A stretch of DNA of 64,000 bases from a bacterium (GTDB lineage Bacteria > Bacteroidota > Bacteroidia > B-17B0 > Aurantibacillaceae), in NCBI GenBank assembly GCA_029945625.1, contig JAQSCW010000010.1, forward strand, positions 124,001 through 188,000, written 5' to 3'. Below, in pieces: positions 44,977-53,322 of the stretch; position 1 is the stretch's first letter, and every line of letters starts with the position of its first letter. The notes under the pieces are model-generated. The model was not told the DNA's origin, ran no database searches, and was given only the letters and a program-made list of their open reading frames with translations. The position numbers and the translations under genes are program-made.

Positions 44977-46511
44977 GAATTCCCGGATTGGTAGGTTTTC
45001 AAAAAGGCGAGCCAGTCGTTGAGCTGCTTTCCTTTTAATACTCTCGGGAACTTACTTTGACCGCCCAATTTATTTTTACTCGCCAAAAAATCAATAAACG
45101 TTTGGTTAGGTAATACTTTTACAAAAACCTCCTTCAAGGCATGCTTGCGCTCCACGGCATAATCGTCATTTAGCACTTTTAAATGGGCGTCAAGTGTTTC
45201 CTTAATTTGATTTTCATCAATCTGTTTGTCTGTACCTACATACCATTGATGTGCAAAAAGGCCCCCGTGAGGTACTCCGTGCACACAAAACTCATTGATC
45301 ATCACGTTGAGCTCAAGCGCTGTTAACTTAATAGCATGATTCATATTATCAACACTCAAATGTTCTCCGCAGAGACTCAAAAAGTGTTTAGTTCTTCCGG
45401 TGATGATGACTTCGCAACGCTTGAGGTCTGTAAATTTAACGGTGTCGCCAATAAGATACCGCCAGGCGCCGGCACAGTTACTAATGAGGATCGCATATTC
45501 TGTATCCAATTTAACTTCTTTAATGGTGAGTGTGTCGGAATGTGGTTTTACATTTCCGTCCTGGTCAAAATTCTCATCCGTGAAGGGAACAAACTCAAAA
45601 AAGATCTTATTATCGGTGAGCAGTTTCATGCCTTGTTGTTCGTTGGGCCGCTCCTGGTAAGCCAAAAACCCTTCGGAGGCCATGTAGGTATCGAGGTAAA
45701 TGAGAGGCTTGCTGCACAAGGCATCGATGCTGTTTTTATAAGGATGAATTGCCACGCCGCCATGCACAAACACAGCCAAATTAGGCCATATATCGTGAAT
45801 GGTTTTTACATGATAATGGGCGATAATTCGCTCAAACAAGATCTGAATCCAGGCGGGAACACCACAAATAAAACCAACATTCCATTGACGCGCTTTTTCA
45901 ACAATTTCCTGAAGTTTATTTTCCCAGTTGGTGAGGGAACGAATGCTTGGCCCTGGCAGCGTGAAGTTTTGGAACCATCTTGGTTGCGTGCCGGTGGTTA
46001 TTCCACTCAGGTCGCCACTAAAATAAGTGCCATTGTAGTTGAGGTTGGTGCTTCCCCCAACAAATAAGATTTCGGTTTCGTATTGTTCTCTGCTAAAATC
46101 AAAATACCTGGTGGCTAAAATCTGTTTTAAGGTTCCCCGCTGAATACTTTTAATCATGTCGCGGGTCACCGGAATGTGTTTGCTGGAAGTTTCGGAAGTA
46201 CCTGAACTTAAGGCAAAGTACTTAATCTTCCCGGGCCAGCAAACGTCTCTTTCCCCTTTAAGGGCGCGGTGCCACCAGGCGTCGAAGATACTTTGGTAAT
46301 CATAAACAGGAACCTTGTTTTGAAAAGATTTAATGGGATCTTCGAGGAGGGAAAGTTCACTAAAATTATGAGCCACGCCAAAATCAGTAAACTGGGCTTT
46401 GGTAATCAACTTCCGCAATTGGGCATATTGTTGTTTATACACATTTGTTCGACGGGGAATCCGCGAGCGTATGCCTATGGCGCCTTTAATAATTGAACCT
46501 AATATGGGCAT
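44973..46511 (-). CDS. GH3 family acyl-adenylate-forming enzyme
   Basis: A 512-residue protein of the GH3 (auxin-responsive promoter) family: KYFALSSGTSETSSKHIPVT is the ATP/P-loop-like motif, LIYLDTYMASEGFLAYQ the second, and WRYLIGDTVKFTDL the third. Plant GH3 enzymes conjugate amino acids to acyl hormones through an acyl-AMP; bacterial relatives have unknown substrates. The 4-nt overlap with a LysE-type exporter suggests an amino-acid conjugate or amino acid could be the exported or handled compound, which is inference only. Confidence 0.9.
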   Translation of the reverse strand: MPILGSIIKGAIGIRSRIPRRTNVYKQQYAQLRKLITKAQFTDFGVAHNFSELSLLEDPIKSFQNKVPVYDYQSIFDAWWHRALKGERDVCWPGKIKYFALSSGTSETSSKHIPVTRDMIKSIQRGTLKQILATRYFDFSREQYETEILFVGGSTNLNYNGTYFSGDLSGITTGTQPRWFQNFTLPGPSIRSLTNWENKLQEIVEKARQWNVGFICGVPAWIQILFERIIAHYHVKTIHDIWPNLAVFVHGGVAIHPYKNSIDALCSKPLIYLDTYMASEGFLAYQERPNEQQGMKLLTDNKIFFEFVPFTDENFDQDGNVKPHSDTLTIKEVKLDTEYAILISNCAGAWRYLIGDTVKFTDLKRCEVIITGRTKHFLSLCGEHLSVDNMNHAIKLTALELNVMINEFCVHGVPHGGLFAHQWYVGTDKQIDENQIKETLDAHLKVLNDDYAVERKHALKEVFVKVLPNQTFIDFLASKNKLGGQSKFPRVLKGKQLNDWLAFLKTYQSGNS

Positions 46512-46535
46512 CTGGTATTTTTGATTTAAGATGGA

Positions 46536-47627
46536 TTATTTGAAATACCTGAAATCTTGATCGTTTTTAAGGGATTTTAAAGTGTGGTAGATCAGTCGAA
46601 TTACCTCTTCCACATCTTGTTTATGCACTGTTTCTACAGTGGTATGCATATAACGCAAAGGCAGGGAGATTAAGGCCGAAGCAATTCCGTCGGTAGCATA
46701 AGCAAAGGCATCGGTATCTGTTCCTGTGGCCCTCGAGGCAGCTTGTCTTTGAAAACTGATCTTATTTTTCTTTGCGGCATCAAGCACAACTTTGAGCAAA
46801 TTGTTTTGTACCGCAGGCGCATAACTCAGCACCGGACCTTTACCGCATGAAAGATCTCCGCTGGTAATTTTGTTCATCATGGGACTCTGAGTGTCGTGGC
46901 AAACATCTGTAACAATGGCCACATTGGGTTTTATTTTTCGGGCAATCATGGTGGCGCCATTCAATCCAACCTCTTCCTGCACGGAATTAACAATATACAA
47001 ACCAAAAGGCAACTTATCTTTATTCTCTTTCAAAAGTCGGGCCACCTCCGCAATCATAAATCCACCAATCCTGTTGTCGAGTGCTCGCCCAACATAAAAC
47101 CGATCGTTGAGCTCCATTAATTGGTCCTGATAAGTAACCACGCACCCAACATGTACACCAAGGGCTTCCACTTCTTTTTCTGATTTACAACCAATATCTA
47201 AAAAAATGTTCTTTAAACTTGGGGATTCTTCTTTTGCGGCATCACGCACATGGATGGCCGGCCAGCCAAACACTCCATTTACAATTCCTTTATCAGTATG
47301 AATGTTTACGCGCATCGACGGCGCAATTTGATGGTCGCTTCCCCCATTCCGTCTCAAATAGATAAAACCATCTTTGGTGATGTAATGAATAAACCAACTG
47401 ATCTCATCGGCATGGGCCTCTATCACCACTTTATAAGACGCTTTGGGGTTGATAACTCCCACTGCTGTACCATAAGTATCAACAAAATACTCGTCAATAT
47501 AGGGTTTAATGTAATTGAGCCATATTTTTTGGCCACTGCTTTCGAAGCCCGTTGGCGAAGGATTATTGAGGTACTGATAAAGAAACTTGGTAGAATTTGC
47601 GTTTAATATCGATTTACTTTTAGCCAT
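46536..47627 (-). CDS. M42 family metallopeptidase (glutamyl aminopeptidase-like)
   Basis: A 363-residue co-catalytic metallopeptidase. Metal ligands are recognisable in IEAHADEISWF (H-x-D), RALDNRIGGF (bridging Asp), QEEVGLNGA (catalytic Glu plus ligand Glu), VTDVCHDT (Asp) and RYMHTTVETV (His). An apical PDZ-like insertion lies at ~70-165. M42 enzymes form dodecameric tetrahedral aminopeptidases that degrade peptides released by proteasome-like proteases. It lies 24 nt upstream of the GH3 gene in the same direction. Confidence 0.93.
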   Translation of the reverse strand: MAKSKSILNANSTKFLYQYLNNPSPTGFESSGQKIWLNYIKPYIDEYFVDTYGTAVGVINPKASYKVVIEAHADEISWFIHYITKDGFIYLRRNGGSDHQIAPSMRVNIHTDKGIVNGVFGWPAIHVRDAAKEESPSLKNIFLDIGCKSEKEVEALGVHVGCVVTYQDQLMELNDRFYVGRALDNRIGGFMIAEVARLLKENKDKLPFGLYIVNSVQEEVGLNGATMIARKIKPNVAIVTDVCHDTQSPMMNKITSGDLSCGKGPVLSYAPAVQNNLLKVVLDAAKKNKISFQRQAASRATGTDTDAFAYATDGIASALISLPLRYMHTTVETVHKQDVEEVIRLIYHTLKSLKNDQDFRYFK

Positions 47628-47785
47628 TATTTTTGCCTTTTCAGAACTCTAAATTAACAAAAAATTAATGGAAATAGAAAGAGAAAAAGCAGAGTTTAAC
47701 AGCCCCGGCAAGAAATTGCGCGGGTGACTCCAAAGATTGGTCGTTGCAAAACGTGTGGTTTTTTACAAAGCAGGACCGGATTCTT

Positions 47786-48406
47786 TTATTGTTTTTTTTT
47801 AGAGGAAGCAGGTTTGGATTTCTGCCAGGTTTTATATTCGTCTTGCGGCGTGGGACGATATGCGGGGACCCGACGAAGCGGCTCACAAGCTTTTAGACCA
47901 TCACGACAAGCTTTTGGTAATTGCTGGTACAATTCTGTTCCCTTTGTTTTCCAGGCAATCATTTCATCATTTACATCTTTGATCGCCTTTGCAGGATTGC
48001 CAACTATTACTTTTCGTTTTTCAAACACCATATCGGCCGCCACAAAACAAAGGGCACCTACAATACACTCATCACCAATCACCACATTGTCCATAATCAC
48101 GCTGTTCATTCCTACCATGGCGTTTTTGCCAATGGTGGCCCCGTGAATGATGGCGCCATGCCCAATGTGTGCCGACTCCTTTAACAGCACGGTAGTTCCC
48201 GGAAACATGTGAATGGTGCAGTTTTCCTGTATGTTGCAACCATCTTCAATAATGATGGTGCCCCAATCGCCTCTAATTGCAGCGCCCGGACCAATGTATA
48301 CATTTCTTCCAATAATTACGTTGCCGGTTACTGTTGCGTTAGGATGAATAAATGAAGAGGGATGCGCAACAGGTTTGTAGCCGTTAAATTCAAATACGTT
48401 AGGCAT
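47786..48406 (-). CDS. Hexapeptide-repeat transferase family protein (PaaY/CaiE-like)
   Basis: A 206-residue left-handed beta-helix protein: repeats run from FIHPNATVTGNVIIGRNVYI to NVVIGDECIVGALCFV. Histidines that could bind metal as in gamma-carbonic anhydrases are present (IHMFPGTT, HIGHGAIIHGA). A PaaY/CaiE-type C-terminal helix follows (VIVGNPAKAIKDVNDEMIAWK). PaaY is a thioesterase for phenylacetyl-CoA-pathway intermediates; the Bacteroidota members are usually found with phenylacetate genes, but none is seen in this window. The C-terminal 30 residues are a basic tail. Confidence 0.85.
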   Translation of the reverse strand: MPNVFEFNGYKPVAHPSSFIHPNATVTGNVIIGRNVYIGPGAAIRGDWGTIIIEDGCNIQENCTIHMFPGTTVLLKESAHIGHGAIIHGATIGKNAMVGMNSVIMDNVVIGDECIVGALCFVAADMVFEKRKVIVGNPAKAIKDVNDEMIAWKTKGTELYQQLPKACRDGLKACEPLRRVPAYRPTPQDEYKTWQKSKPASSKKKQ

Positions 48407-48591
48407 AAGATTAGTTTTAAGTAAAAGTAGAAGTTTCCATGCAATGCGCGAAGAAAAACAATCCTGCCGAAAGTTAGAGAAGAGAGGCCAAGGGTTGGCT
48501 CACAAATTTATAATACCGACCGTCATTCCCCCCAAAATGGATAGAAGCCATAACGGCACTGGGCGCAAGCCACAAGCACCTATTTACTGAA

Positions 48592-48644
48592 ATACTACAA
48601 TATGTAGCAATACAATACTATTATTCGTAGTAATTTTGTAGTAT
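48592..48644. promoter_or_regulatory. Promoter/operator region of the 77-residue gene
   Basis: A -7-like TAATTTTG at 48631-48638 overlaps the right arm of a perfect 9-bp inverted repeat (ATACTACAA at 48592-48600, TTGTAGTAT at 48636-48644). A tighter palindrome CTACA-ATA-TGTAG sits at 48595-48607, and TAGTA words recur. This looks like a repressor binding region. Confidence 0.45.
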
Positions 48645-48659
48645 AAAAATAGTAGAAGT

Positions 48660-48893
48660 ATGAGCACTCTATCTCTATCCAACCGCCAATCGACCTTCCA
48701 GGAACTGGCAAATTTCCTAACCGTGTTAAACGGGAATAAAAATTCGAAGGAATCTCTCTTAAAAAGGGCGGACTCCTCAAGTCGTGTTATTCTGAGTCTC
48801 GAGCGTCAATTTTCGAAGACGCATCAGGAACCCGTTTTTCGCCGATTAGGGAAACACCGGCAGTTGGCATTAAATTTTGCACAAGCATCTTAA
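48660..48893 (+). CDS. Small protein of unknown function, with its own regulatory region
   Basis: A 77-residue, basic, soluble, helical protein (MSTLSLSNRQSTFQELANFL; later a stretch of Arg, Lys and His: RRLGKHRQLALN). I recognise no family and no helix-turn-helix, signal peptide or membrane segment. It stands alone, on the opposite strand from its neighbours, between the PaaY-like gene and RNase E/G. In favour of a real gene are a -7 match 22 nt before the ATG, a flanking inverted repeat, and two long hairpins starting at its stop codon. It could also be an inert remnant or a component of a small repeated element. Confidence 0.55.
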   Translation: MSTLSLSNRQSTFQELANFLTVLNGNKNSKESLLKRADSSSRVILSLERQFSKTHQEPVFRRLGKHRQLALNFAQAS

Positions 48894-49016
48894 ACCGCAA
48901 TTAGACAGTGGGAGCCTTCTTTAAGGCGATTAACTGTCTTAGTGCGGTTAATCCCGATTTAGTGTTTGTTAGGGTTTCGAATCTTTTAATATCAAGTAAA
49001 CCCTTACAAACACTTA
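48893..49016. repeat. Two tandem long imperfect hairpins
   Basis: Hairpin 1: arms 48893-48909 and 48933-48949 pair at 15 of 17 positions, with a nested GCCTT/AAGGC stem (48914-48927). Hairpin 2: arms 48959-48977 and 48998-49016 pair at 17 of 19. They begin at the stop codon of the 77-residue gene and lack a T tract, so they are not simple terminators. Confidence 0.7.
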
Positions 49017-49062
49017 CATCGCAGGCAGATACTTTTTCAAAGCATGTTTAGGGTTAAACAAA

Positions 49063-49088
49063 AAAGCCCCCGGGTTACCAGAGGCTTT
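49063..49088 (-). terminator. Terminator of the RNase E/G gene
   Basis: On the minus strand an AAAGCC/GGCTTT-based stem with extra inner pairing is followed by TTTTTT; 20 nt after the stop at 49109. Confidence 0.75.
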
Positions 49089-49108
49089 ATGTTTTATGGA
49101 GATAGGAC

Positions 49109-50665
49109 TTAGACAACAATTTCGTCCATGTCCTTATTAAAAAATTTGAATTCCAATATTCCCTGGCTAGCCATTCCTTGCACTTTCACCCATTGTTTAT
49201 GATCGAAGTACCATTTCCACTGTCGGCTTCTGAATAAACCGCCTCGTTTGATAAATGCTTCCACATAGGGGTGAACATTCAGAGTAATGTGTTTTTGATT
49301 TTGTTCTTTAATCACAAAGCCCAGCGTGTTTTCGATTTGGTCAACAAATAAAATACTAGGTTGAACGGTGCCTGTACCACCACAGCTAGGGCAGGTTTCG
49401 ATCACTTCAATGTTAACTTCCGGACGAAGTCGCTGGCGCGTGATTTGGATCAAACCAAATTTACTGGGAGGAAGAATATTATGTTTAGCGCGATCGCTCT
49501 TCATTTCTTCTTTCAGTTTATCATAAAGAAGTTTGCGATTTTCGGGACTATGCAGATCGATAAAATCAACCACAATAATGCCTCCCATGTCGCGAACTTT
49601 CAACTGGCGGGCAACTTCAACGGCTGCTTCCAGATTCACATCCAGAGCATTTTGTTCCTGCGTATTTTCACTTTTTGCGCGATTGCCGCTGTTCACATCA
49701 AAAACGTGTAAGGCCTCTGTATGCTCAATTACGAGATAGGCGCCACTTTTCATGTGCACGGTTTTGCCAAAAAGACTTTTGATCTGTTTCTCTATACCAT
49801 AAGCGTCAAAAATCGGCACTTTTCCATTGTACAATTTGAGAATATCAACCTTATCGGGAGAGATCGTCTTAATATAGGCCTTTAAGTCTTCGTAAATTGT
49901 TGGATCATTAACATGGATCGCGTTGAAGGAAGCATTTAAGAAGTCGCGAAGAATGGCGCTGGTGCGGTCTACTTCTCCCAGCACACGCATAGGGGGTTGT
50001 GATGTTTTTAAAGCTTGATAACAATCGTCCCAACGTTTCGTGAGATCGTTAAGATCTCCTTCAAGGTCGGCAACCGATTTGCTTTCTGCCACGGTGCGAA
50101 CGATCACGCCAAAATTCTTAGGTTTGATCTTTTGCATCAATGCCTTCAACCGATTTTTTTCCTCAAAGTTTCTGATCTTGGATGAGACTGAAATTTTGTC
50201 GGAAAAAGGAATGAGCACCAGATAGCGTCCCGCCAAACTGATTTCGGTCGTAATGCGAGGTCCCTTTGCACTAATTGGTTCTTTGGCAACTTGTACCAAT
50301 AAATGTTGGCCCGATTTTACAATGTCGTTAATCTTCCCGTCTTTTTTAATTTCGGGGGAAGGCTTAAAGTACATTAGATTGCTCACGTTTTGTTTGCCGG
50401 TCTTGATGTCTTCAAGGTATTTTATAAGAGACTGGGCCTGCGCACCCAAGTCAAGGTAATGCAGAAAGGCATCTTTTTCATACCCCACATCTACAAACGC
50501 GGCATTAAGGCCCGTCATTACTTTCTTTGCCCTGCCCAGATAAATATCGCCTACCGAAAATTTAGAATTGTCTTTTTCGCGGTGGAGCTCTACTAAACGC
50601 TTGTCGTGTAATAAAGCTATAACAACTTCGCTAGGCGTGGAATTAATCACTAATTCTTGATTCAC
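49109..50665 (-). CDS. rng: Ribonuclease E/G family endoribonuclease
   Basis: A 518-residue RNase E/G catalytic protein without the long RNase E scaffold. It has an S1 RNA-binding domain (GDIYLGRAKKVMTGLNAAFV; ~35-125), a 5'-sensor/RNase H-like region, and a DNase I-like active site with the metal-binding Asp residues in LHVFDVNSG and VVDFIDLHS. The Zn-link is CPSCGGTG (~405) and a small C-terminal domain follows. It matures rRNA and turns over mRNA. GTG 50665 gives MNQELVINS..., the usual start; a TTG two codons upstream (50671) is an alternative. Confidence 0.94.
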   Translation of the reverse strand: MNQELVINSTPSEVVIALLHDKRLVELHREKDNSKFSVGDIYLGRAKKVMTGLNAAFVDVGYEKDAFLHYLDLGAQAQSLIKYLEDIKTGKQNVSNLMYFKPSPEIKKDGKINDIVKSGQHLLVQVAKEPISAKGPRITTEISLAGRYLVLIPFSDKISVSSKIRNFEEKNRLKALMQKIKPKNFGVIVRTVAESKSVADLEGDLNDLTKRWDDCYQALKTSQPPMRVLGEVDRTSAILRDFLNASFNAIHVNDPTIYEDLKAYIKTISPDKVDILKLYNGKVPIFDAYGIEKQIKSLFGKTVHMKSGAYLVIEHTEALHVFDVNSGNRAKSENTQEQNALDVNLEAAVEVARQLKVRDMGGIIVVDFIDLHSPENRKLLYDKLKEEMKSDRAKHNILPPSKFGLIQITRQRLRPEVNIEVIETCPSCGGTGTVQPSILFVDQIENTLGFVIKEQNQKHITLNVHPYVEAFIKRGGLFRSRQWKWYFDHKQWVKVQGMASQGILEFKFFNKDMDEIVV

Positions 50666-50853
50666 ACGCAAATATTTTTAAGTTAATGTAGTCAACAAAT
50701 CACTTGTAAACTTCCAAAATAAAAAATTGCTAACCCTATGGTTATTCAAACTTCTCAAAGAATCCTTTGGTTGTTTACATCAACAAATAACTATACGCAG
50801 AAAGAGCAATAAGCCCTTCTGCGATAGACATTATGAATAATAATCACTTAGGA

Positions 50854-50943
50854 TTATTTCTTCTTGTGGCGATTCTTTCTCAAACGTTTTTTGCGTTTGT
50901 GAGTTGCCATTTTATGTCTTTTTCTTTTCTTTCCGCTTGGCAT
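50854..50943 (-). CDS. Tiny ribosomal protein, bS22-like (AURKAIP1/COX24 domain)
   Basis: A 29-residue, extremely basic protein beginning MPSGKKRKRHKMATHKRKKR and ending HKKK, with only a few non-basic residues. It matches the Bacteroidota small proteins labelled AURKAIP1/COX24 domain, relatives of mitochondrial mS38 and actinobacterial bS22, which sit in the small ribosomal subunit near the decoding centre. It lies between the RNase E/G and TPR genes on the same strand, 20 nt after the end of the TPR gene. Too short for most gene callers. Confidence 0.85.
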   Translation of the reverse strand: MPSGKKRKRHKMATHKRKKRLRKNRHKKK

Positions 50944-50963
50944 AATTTAAATTTTAAAGGTTA

Positions 50964-51779
50964 TTATTTTATTTCTTTTAATTGCTTAATATAATTGTTC
51001 ACTTCTAATTTGGAAGTAATATCAGGTGTTCTGGCCGCATACTTCTCCAGCATGTGTATTGTTTCTGCCTTATTGCCTGTTTGCTCATACGCATCAGCCA
51101 AATGCAAATAGGCCTCAATGTAAGTGCTGTCAATATCTAGCACCTTCTTAAAACGTCTGATCGCTTTTTCATACTGTCCGCTCTTCACCGAAAACGACGC
51201 AAATGTGATCTGTAATTTCACATTGTTACTGTCGGTTTTTTCAATTTCTCTCAGTCTGGAAATTCCTTGCATAGGATCGGCCGAACCATCCACATAACAA
51301 GATGCCAGCATAATTCCCGCGTCCACATTTTTCGGATCCTTCCGAAGTCCGCTCTTAAAGCAGCGAATGGCACTTTGATAGAGCACGGGTACTTCGCTTT
51401 TATCCTGAGTAAATTGCACTGAATAGTAAAAACGGTTTCCGGCCGTAAACCAGTCTTCCGCTTTTTGACTTTGTCGCGCTTTTTCCTCAGCAAAATAAGA
51501 AGCTAAGTCGGGTCGTCTCACTCTGGTCCAAAACACAGAAAGGCTGTCGAACGAGTTAGAATCAAGGAGTTTATCAAATTTGAGTTTTTGAGAAGGTTCA
51601 ATTGATTTCAACGCCATTTTCAGAAACACGTCCAACGTTGCATTTTCAGCCACAACTTCCTTGCCTGCAACAGGGGGAGGCGCAGCTTCAGCTGAAGCAC
51701 TTTTTGGGGCATTAAATAAAAGAACGAATAGAACCAGGGCGCCCGCAATCAAAAACAAGGAGATTTTCTTTGCGCCCAT
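50964..51779 (-). CDS. TPR-repeat protein, membrane anchored
   Basis: A 271-residue protein with one N-terminal membrane segment (LFLIAGALVLFVLLF) followed by an Ala/Pro-rich stretch and four to five TPRs (~110-265, for example ITFASFSVKSGQYEKAIRRF and AYLHLADAYEQTGNKAETIH). It is a probable scaffold facing the periplasm. It lies 5 nt downstream of the HU gene on the same strand, so it is likely in one transcript. Its partner is unknown. Confidence 0.8.
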   Translation of the reverse strand: MGAKKISLFLIAGALVLFVLLFNAPKSASAEAAPPPVAGKEVVAENATLDVFLKMALKSIEPSQKLKFDKLLDSNSFDSLSVFWTRVRRPDLASYFAEEKARQSQKAEDWFTAGNRFYYSVQFTQDKSEVPVLYQSAIRCFKSGLRKDPKNVDAGIMLASCYVDGSADPMQGISRLREIEKTDSNNVKLQITFASFSVKSGQYEKAIRRFKKVLDIDSTYIEAYLHLADAYEQTGNKAETIHMLEKYAARTPDITSKLEVNNYIKQLKEIK

Positions 51780-51784
51780 GGAGC

Positions 51785-52099
51785 TTAATCAATATTTTTT
51801 GGCAGAGGTTCAGCGGTCTTCACGTTGCGCTTCACCCTGTCGGAGAATGTTTTAGCTGCCTTAAAAGCAGGGATATAATGGGCTGGAATCACCACCGTGG
51901 TGTTCTTTGATATATTACGTCCGATCTTTTCGGCACGTTTCTTTACCACAAAGGTCCCAAATCCTCTCAAATACACATTTTTTCCTTCTACCATTGAGTT
52001 GCGAATGGTTTTCATAAATGCTTCAACTGTGGCCTGAACAGCCATCTTTTCAATGCCTGTTTTTTCCGAAATTTCATTAACGATATCTGCCTTGGTCAT
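51785..52099 (-). CDS. HU/IHF family DNA-binding protein
   Basis: A 104-residue nucleoid protein: helical dimerisation part MTKADIVNEISEKTGIEKM, then the beta-arm with GFGTFVVKKRAEKIGRNISK and the HU/IHF signature (G-R-N, then IPAHYIPAFKAAK). A short extra C-terminal tail (NVKTAEPLPKNID) is typical of Bacteroidota copies. It bends and compacts DNA as a dimer. It is divergent from mutY, a conserved neighbourhood in this phylum. Confidence 0.94.
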   Translation of the reverse strand: MTKADIVNEISEKTGIEKMAVQATVEAFMKTIRNSMVEGKNVYLRGFGTFVVKKRAEKIGRNISKNTTVVIPAHYIPAFKAAKTFSDRVKRNVKTAEPLPKNID

Positions 52100-52146
52100 T
52101 TTTACAAACTATTTAAAATCAATTAATTGTATTTTAAAACGGGCAG

Positions 52147-52154
52147 CAAAGATA
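52147..52154 (-). promoter_or_regulatory. Candidate -7 element for the HU-TPR transcript
   Basis: On the minus strand TATCTTTG (52154-52147) matches TAnnTTTG, about 48 nt before the HU start. Confidence 0.4.
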
Positions 52155-52239
52155 CTACTATTATTCTCAATTGAAAATATTTTTTTGATATTTAGCGCTT
52201 TGCAACAGAAACGAGACAAAAATCATACTTTTAGAGATT

Positions 52240-53301
52240 ATGGATAGGTGGTTTAGCAGGAGCCTGATTGACTGGTACAAGAGTAACAAAAGAGATCTTC
52301 CCTGGCGAAACGAAAAGGATCCCTACAAGATCTGGCTATCGGAGGTAATCTTGCAGCAAACTCAGGTGGCCCAGGGCCTAAACTATTACCTTAAATTTGT
52401 ACAAAAATACCCTACTGTTAAGCATTTGGCCCAAGCCAGCGAAGATGAAGTGTTAAAATTGTGGCAAGGCCTAGGCTATTATTCACGAGCCCGAAACCTG
52501 CATGGAACGGCAAAAGTAATTGACACACAGTTTAAAGGGCAATTTCCGGACACTTACGCGCAAATAAGGGATTTAAAGGGAATTGGCGACTATACTGCGG
52601 CTGCCATTGCCAGTTTTGCGTATGATTTGCCGCATGCAGTAATTGATGGCAACGTGTATAGGGTGCTGAGCAGGGTGTTTGGCATAAAAACGCCCATTGA
52701 TTCAGGGGAAGGCAAAAAGGAGTTTCAGAAACTGGCAACTCAACTTCTTAATAAAAAGCTCGTGGCCGAGCACAACCAAGCCATCATGGAGTTTGGGGCC
52801 TTAAATTGCCGTCCAACAAACCCCGCTTGTGTGGTTTGCGTTTTTAAGACCAGATGTTATGCTCTTCAGACTTCCACGGTGAGTGAGTTTCCGATAAAAG
52901 CTAAAAAAAACAAGATCCGCCTGCGCTATTTCAATTACCTCGTCATTTTCGACCAAAAGGGAAGACTGTTGCTGAACAGGCGCGCAGAAAATGATATTTG
53001 GCAAGGACTATACGAGTTTGAACTTATTGAAAGCACTAAGGAGATCGCATTCCAACAGCTTAGCACGATGACCAAGTTTAAAAATGCCTGTCCGGGTCAC
53101 TTTCAGCTTCTTACCACCTCTAAAAAGTACAAACATGTTCTGAGCCACCAACATTTGTTTTCGATATTTTATGTAATAAGGCTGGAAACCAATCATAGCA
53201 ACAAGAGGAAAAAAACCACGATCAAGAACCTGGATCAATTTGCAATGCCCCGACTGATAGAAAAGTTTCTCGATGATTGCGAATTAAAGGAAATAATCTA
53301 A
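52240..53301 (+). CDS. mutY: A/G-specific adenine DNA glycosylase
   Basis: A 353-residue MutY. The catalytic Glu stands in SEVILQQTQV (~residue 37). The helix-hairpin-helix is LKGIGDYTAAAIASFAYD and the catalytic Asp is in VIDGNVYRVLSR. The [4Fe-4S] ligands C-x6-C-x2-C-x5-C are in NCRPTNPACVVCVFKTRCY. A C-terminal NUDIX-like 8-oxoG-recognition domain begins at ~225. It removes adenine mispaired with 8-oxoguanine or guanine. The stop overlaps the promoter of the next gene. Confidence 0.97.
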   Translation: MDRWFSRSLIDWYKSNKRDLPWRNEKDPYKIWLSEVILQQTQVAQGLNYYLKFVQKYPTVKHLAQASEDEVLKLWQGLGYYSRARNLHGTAKVIDTQFKGQFPDTYAQIRDLKGIGDYTAAAIASFAYDLPHAVIDGNVYRVLSRVFGIKTPIDSGEGKKEFQKLATQLLNKKLVAEHNQAIMEFGALNCRPTNPACVVCVFKTRCYALQTSTVSEFPIKAKKNKIRLRYFNYLVIFDQKGRLLLNRRAENDIWQGLYEFELIESTKEIAFQQLSTMTKFKNACPGHFQLLTTSKKYKHVLSHQHLFSIFYVIRLETNHSNKRKKTTIKNLDQFAMPRLIEKFLDDCELKEII

Positions 53302-53306
53302 ATTTG
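53277..53306 (+). promoter_or_regulatory. Promoter of the YceI-DUF5777 transcript
   Basis: TTG at 53277-53279, exactly 19 nt, then TAAATTTG at 53299-53306: an excellent Bacteroidota promoter match, overlapping the mutY stop codon and 17 nt before the next ATG. Confidence 0.55.
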
Positions 53307-53322
53307 ATAAAATTATTCCAGT

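Noticed and set aside
45336-46067. A 243-codon open frame opposite the GH3 gene
   Set aside because: Antisense shadow of a well-supported gene; its translation matches no family and has no start context.
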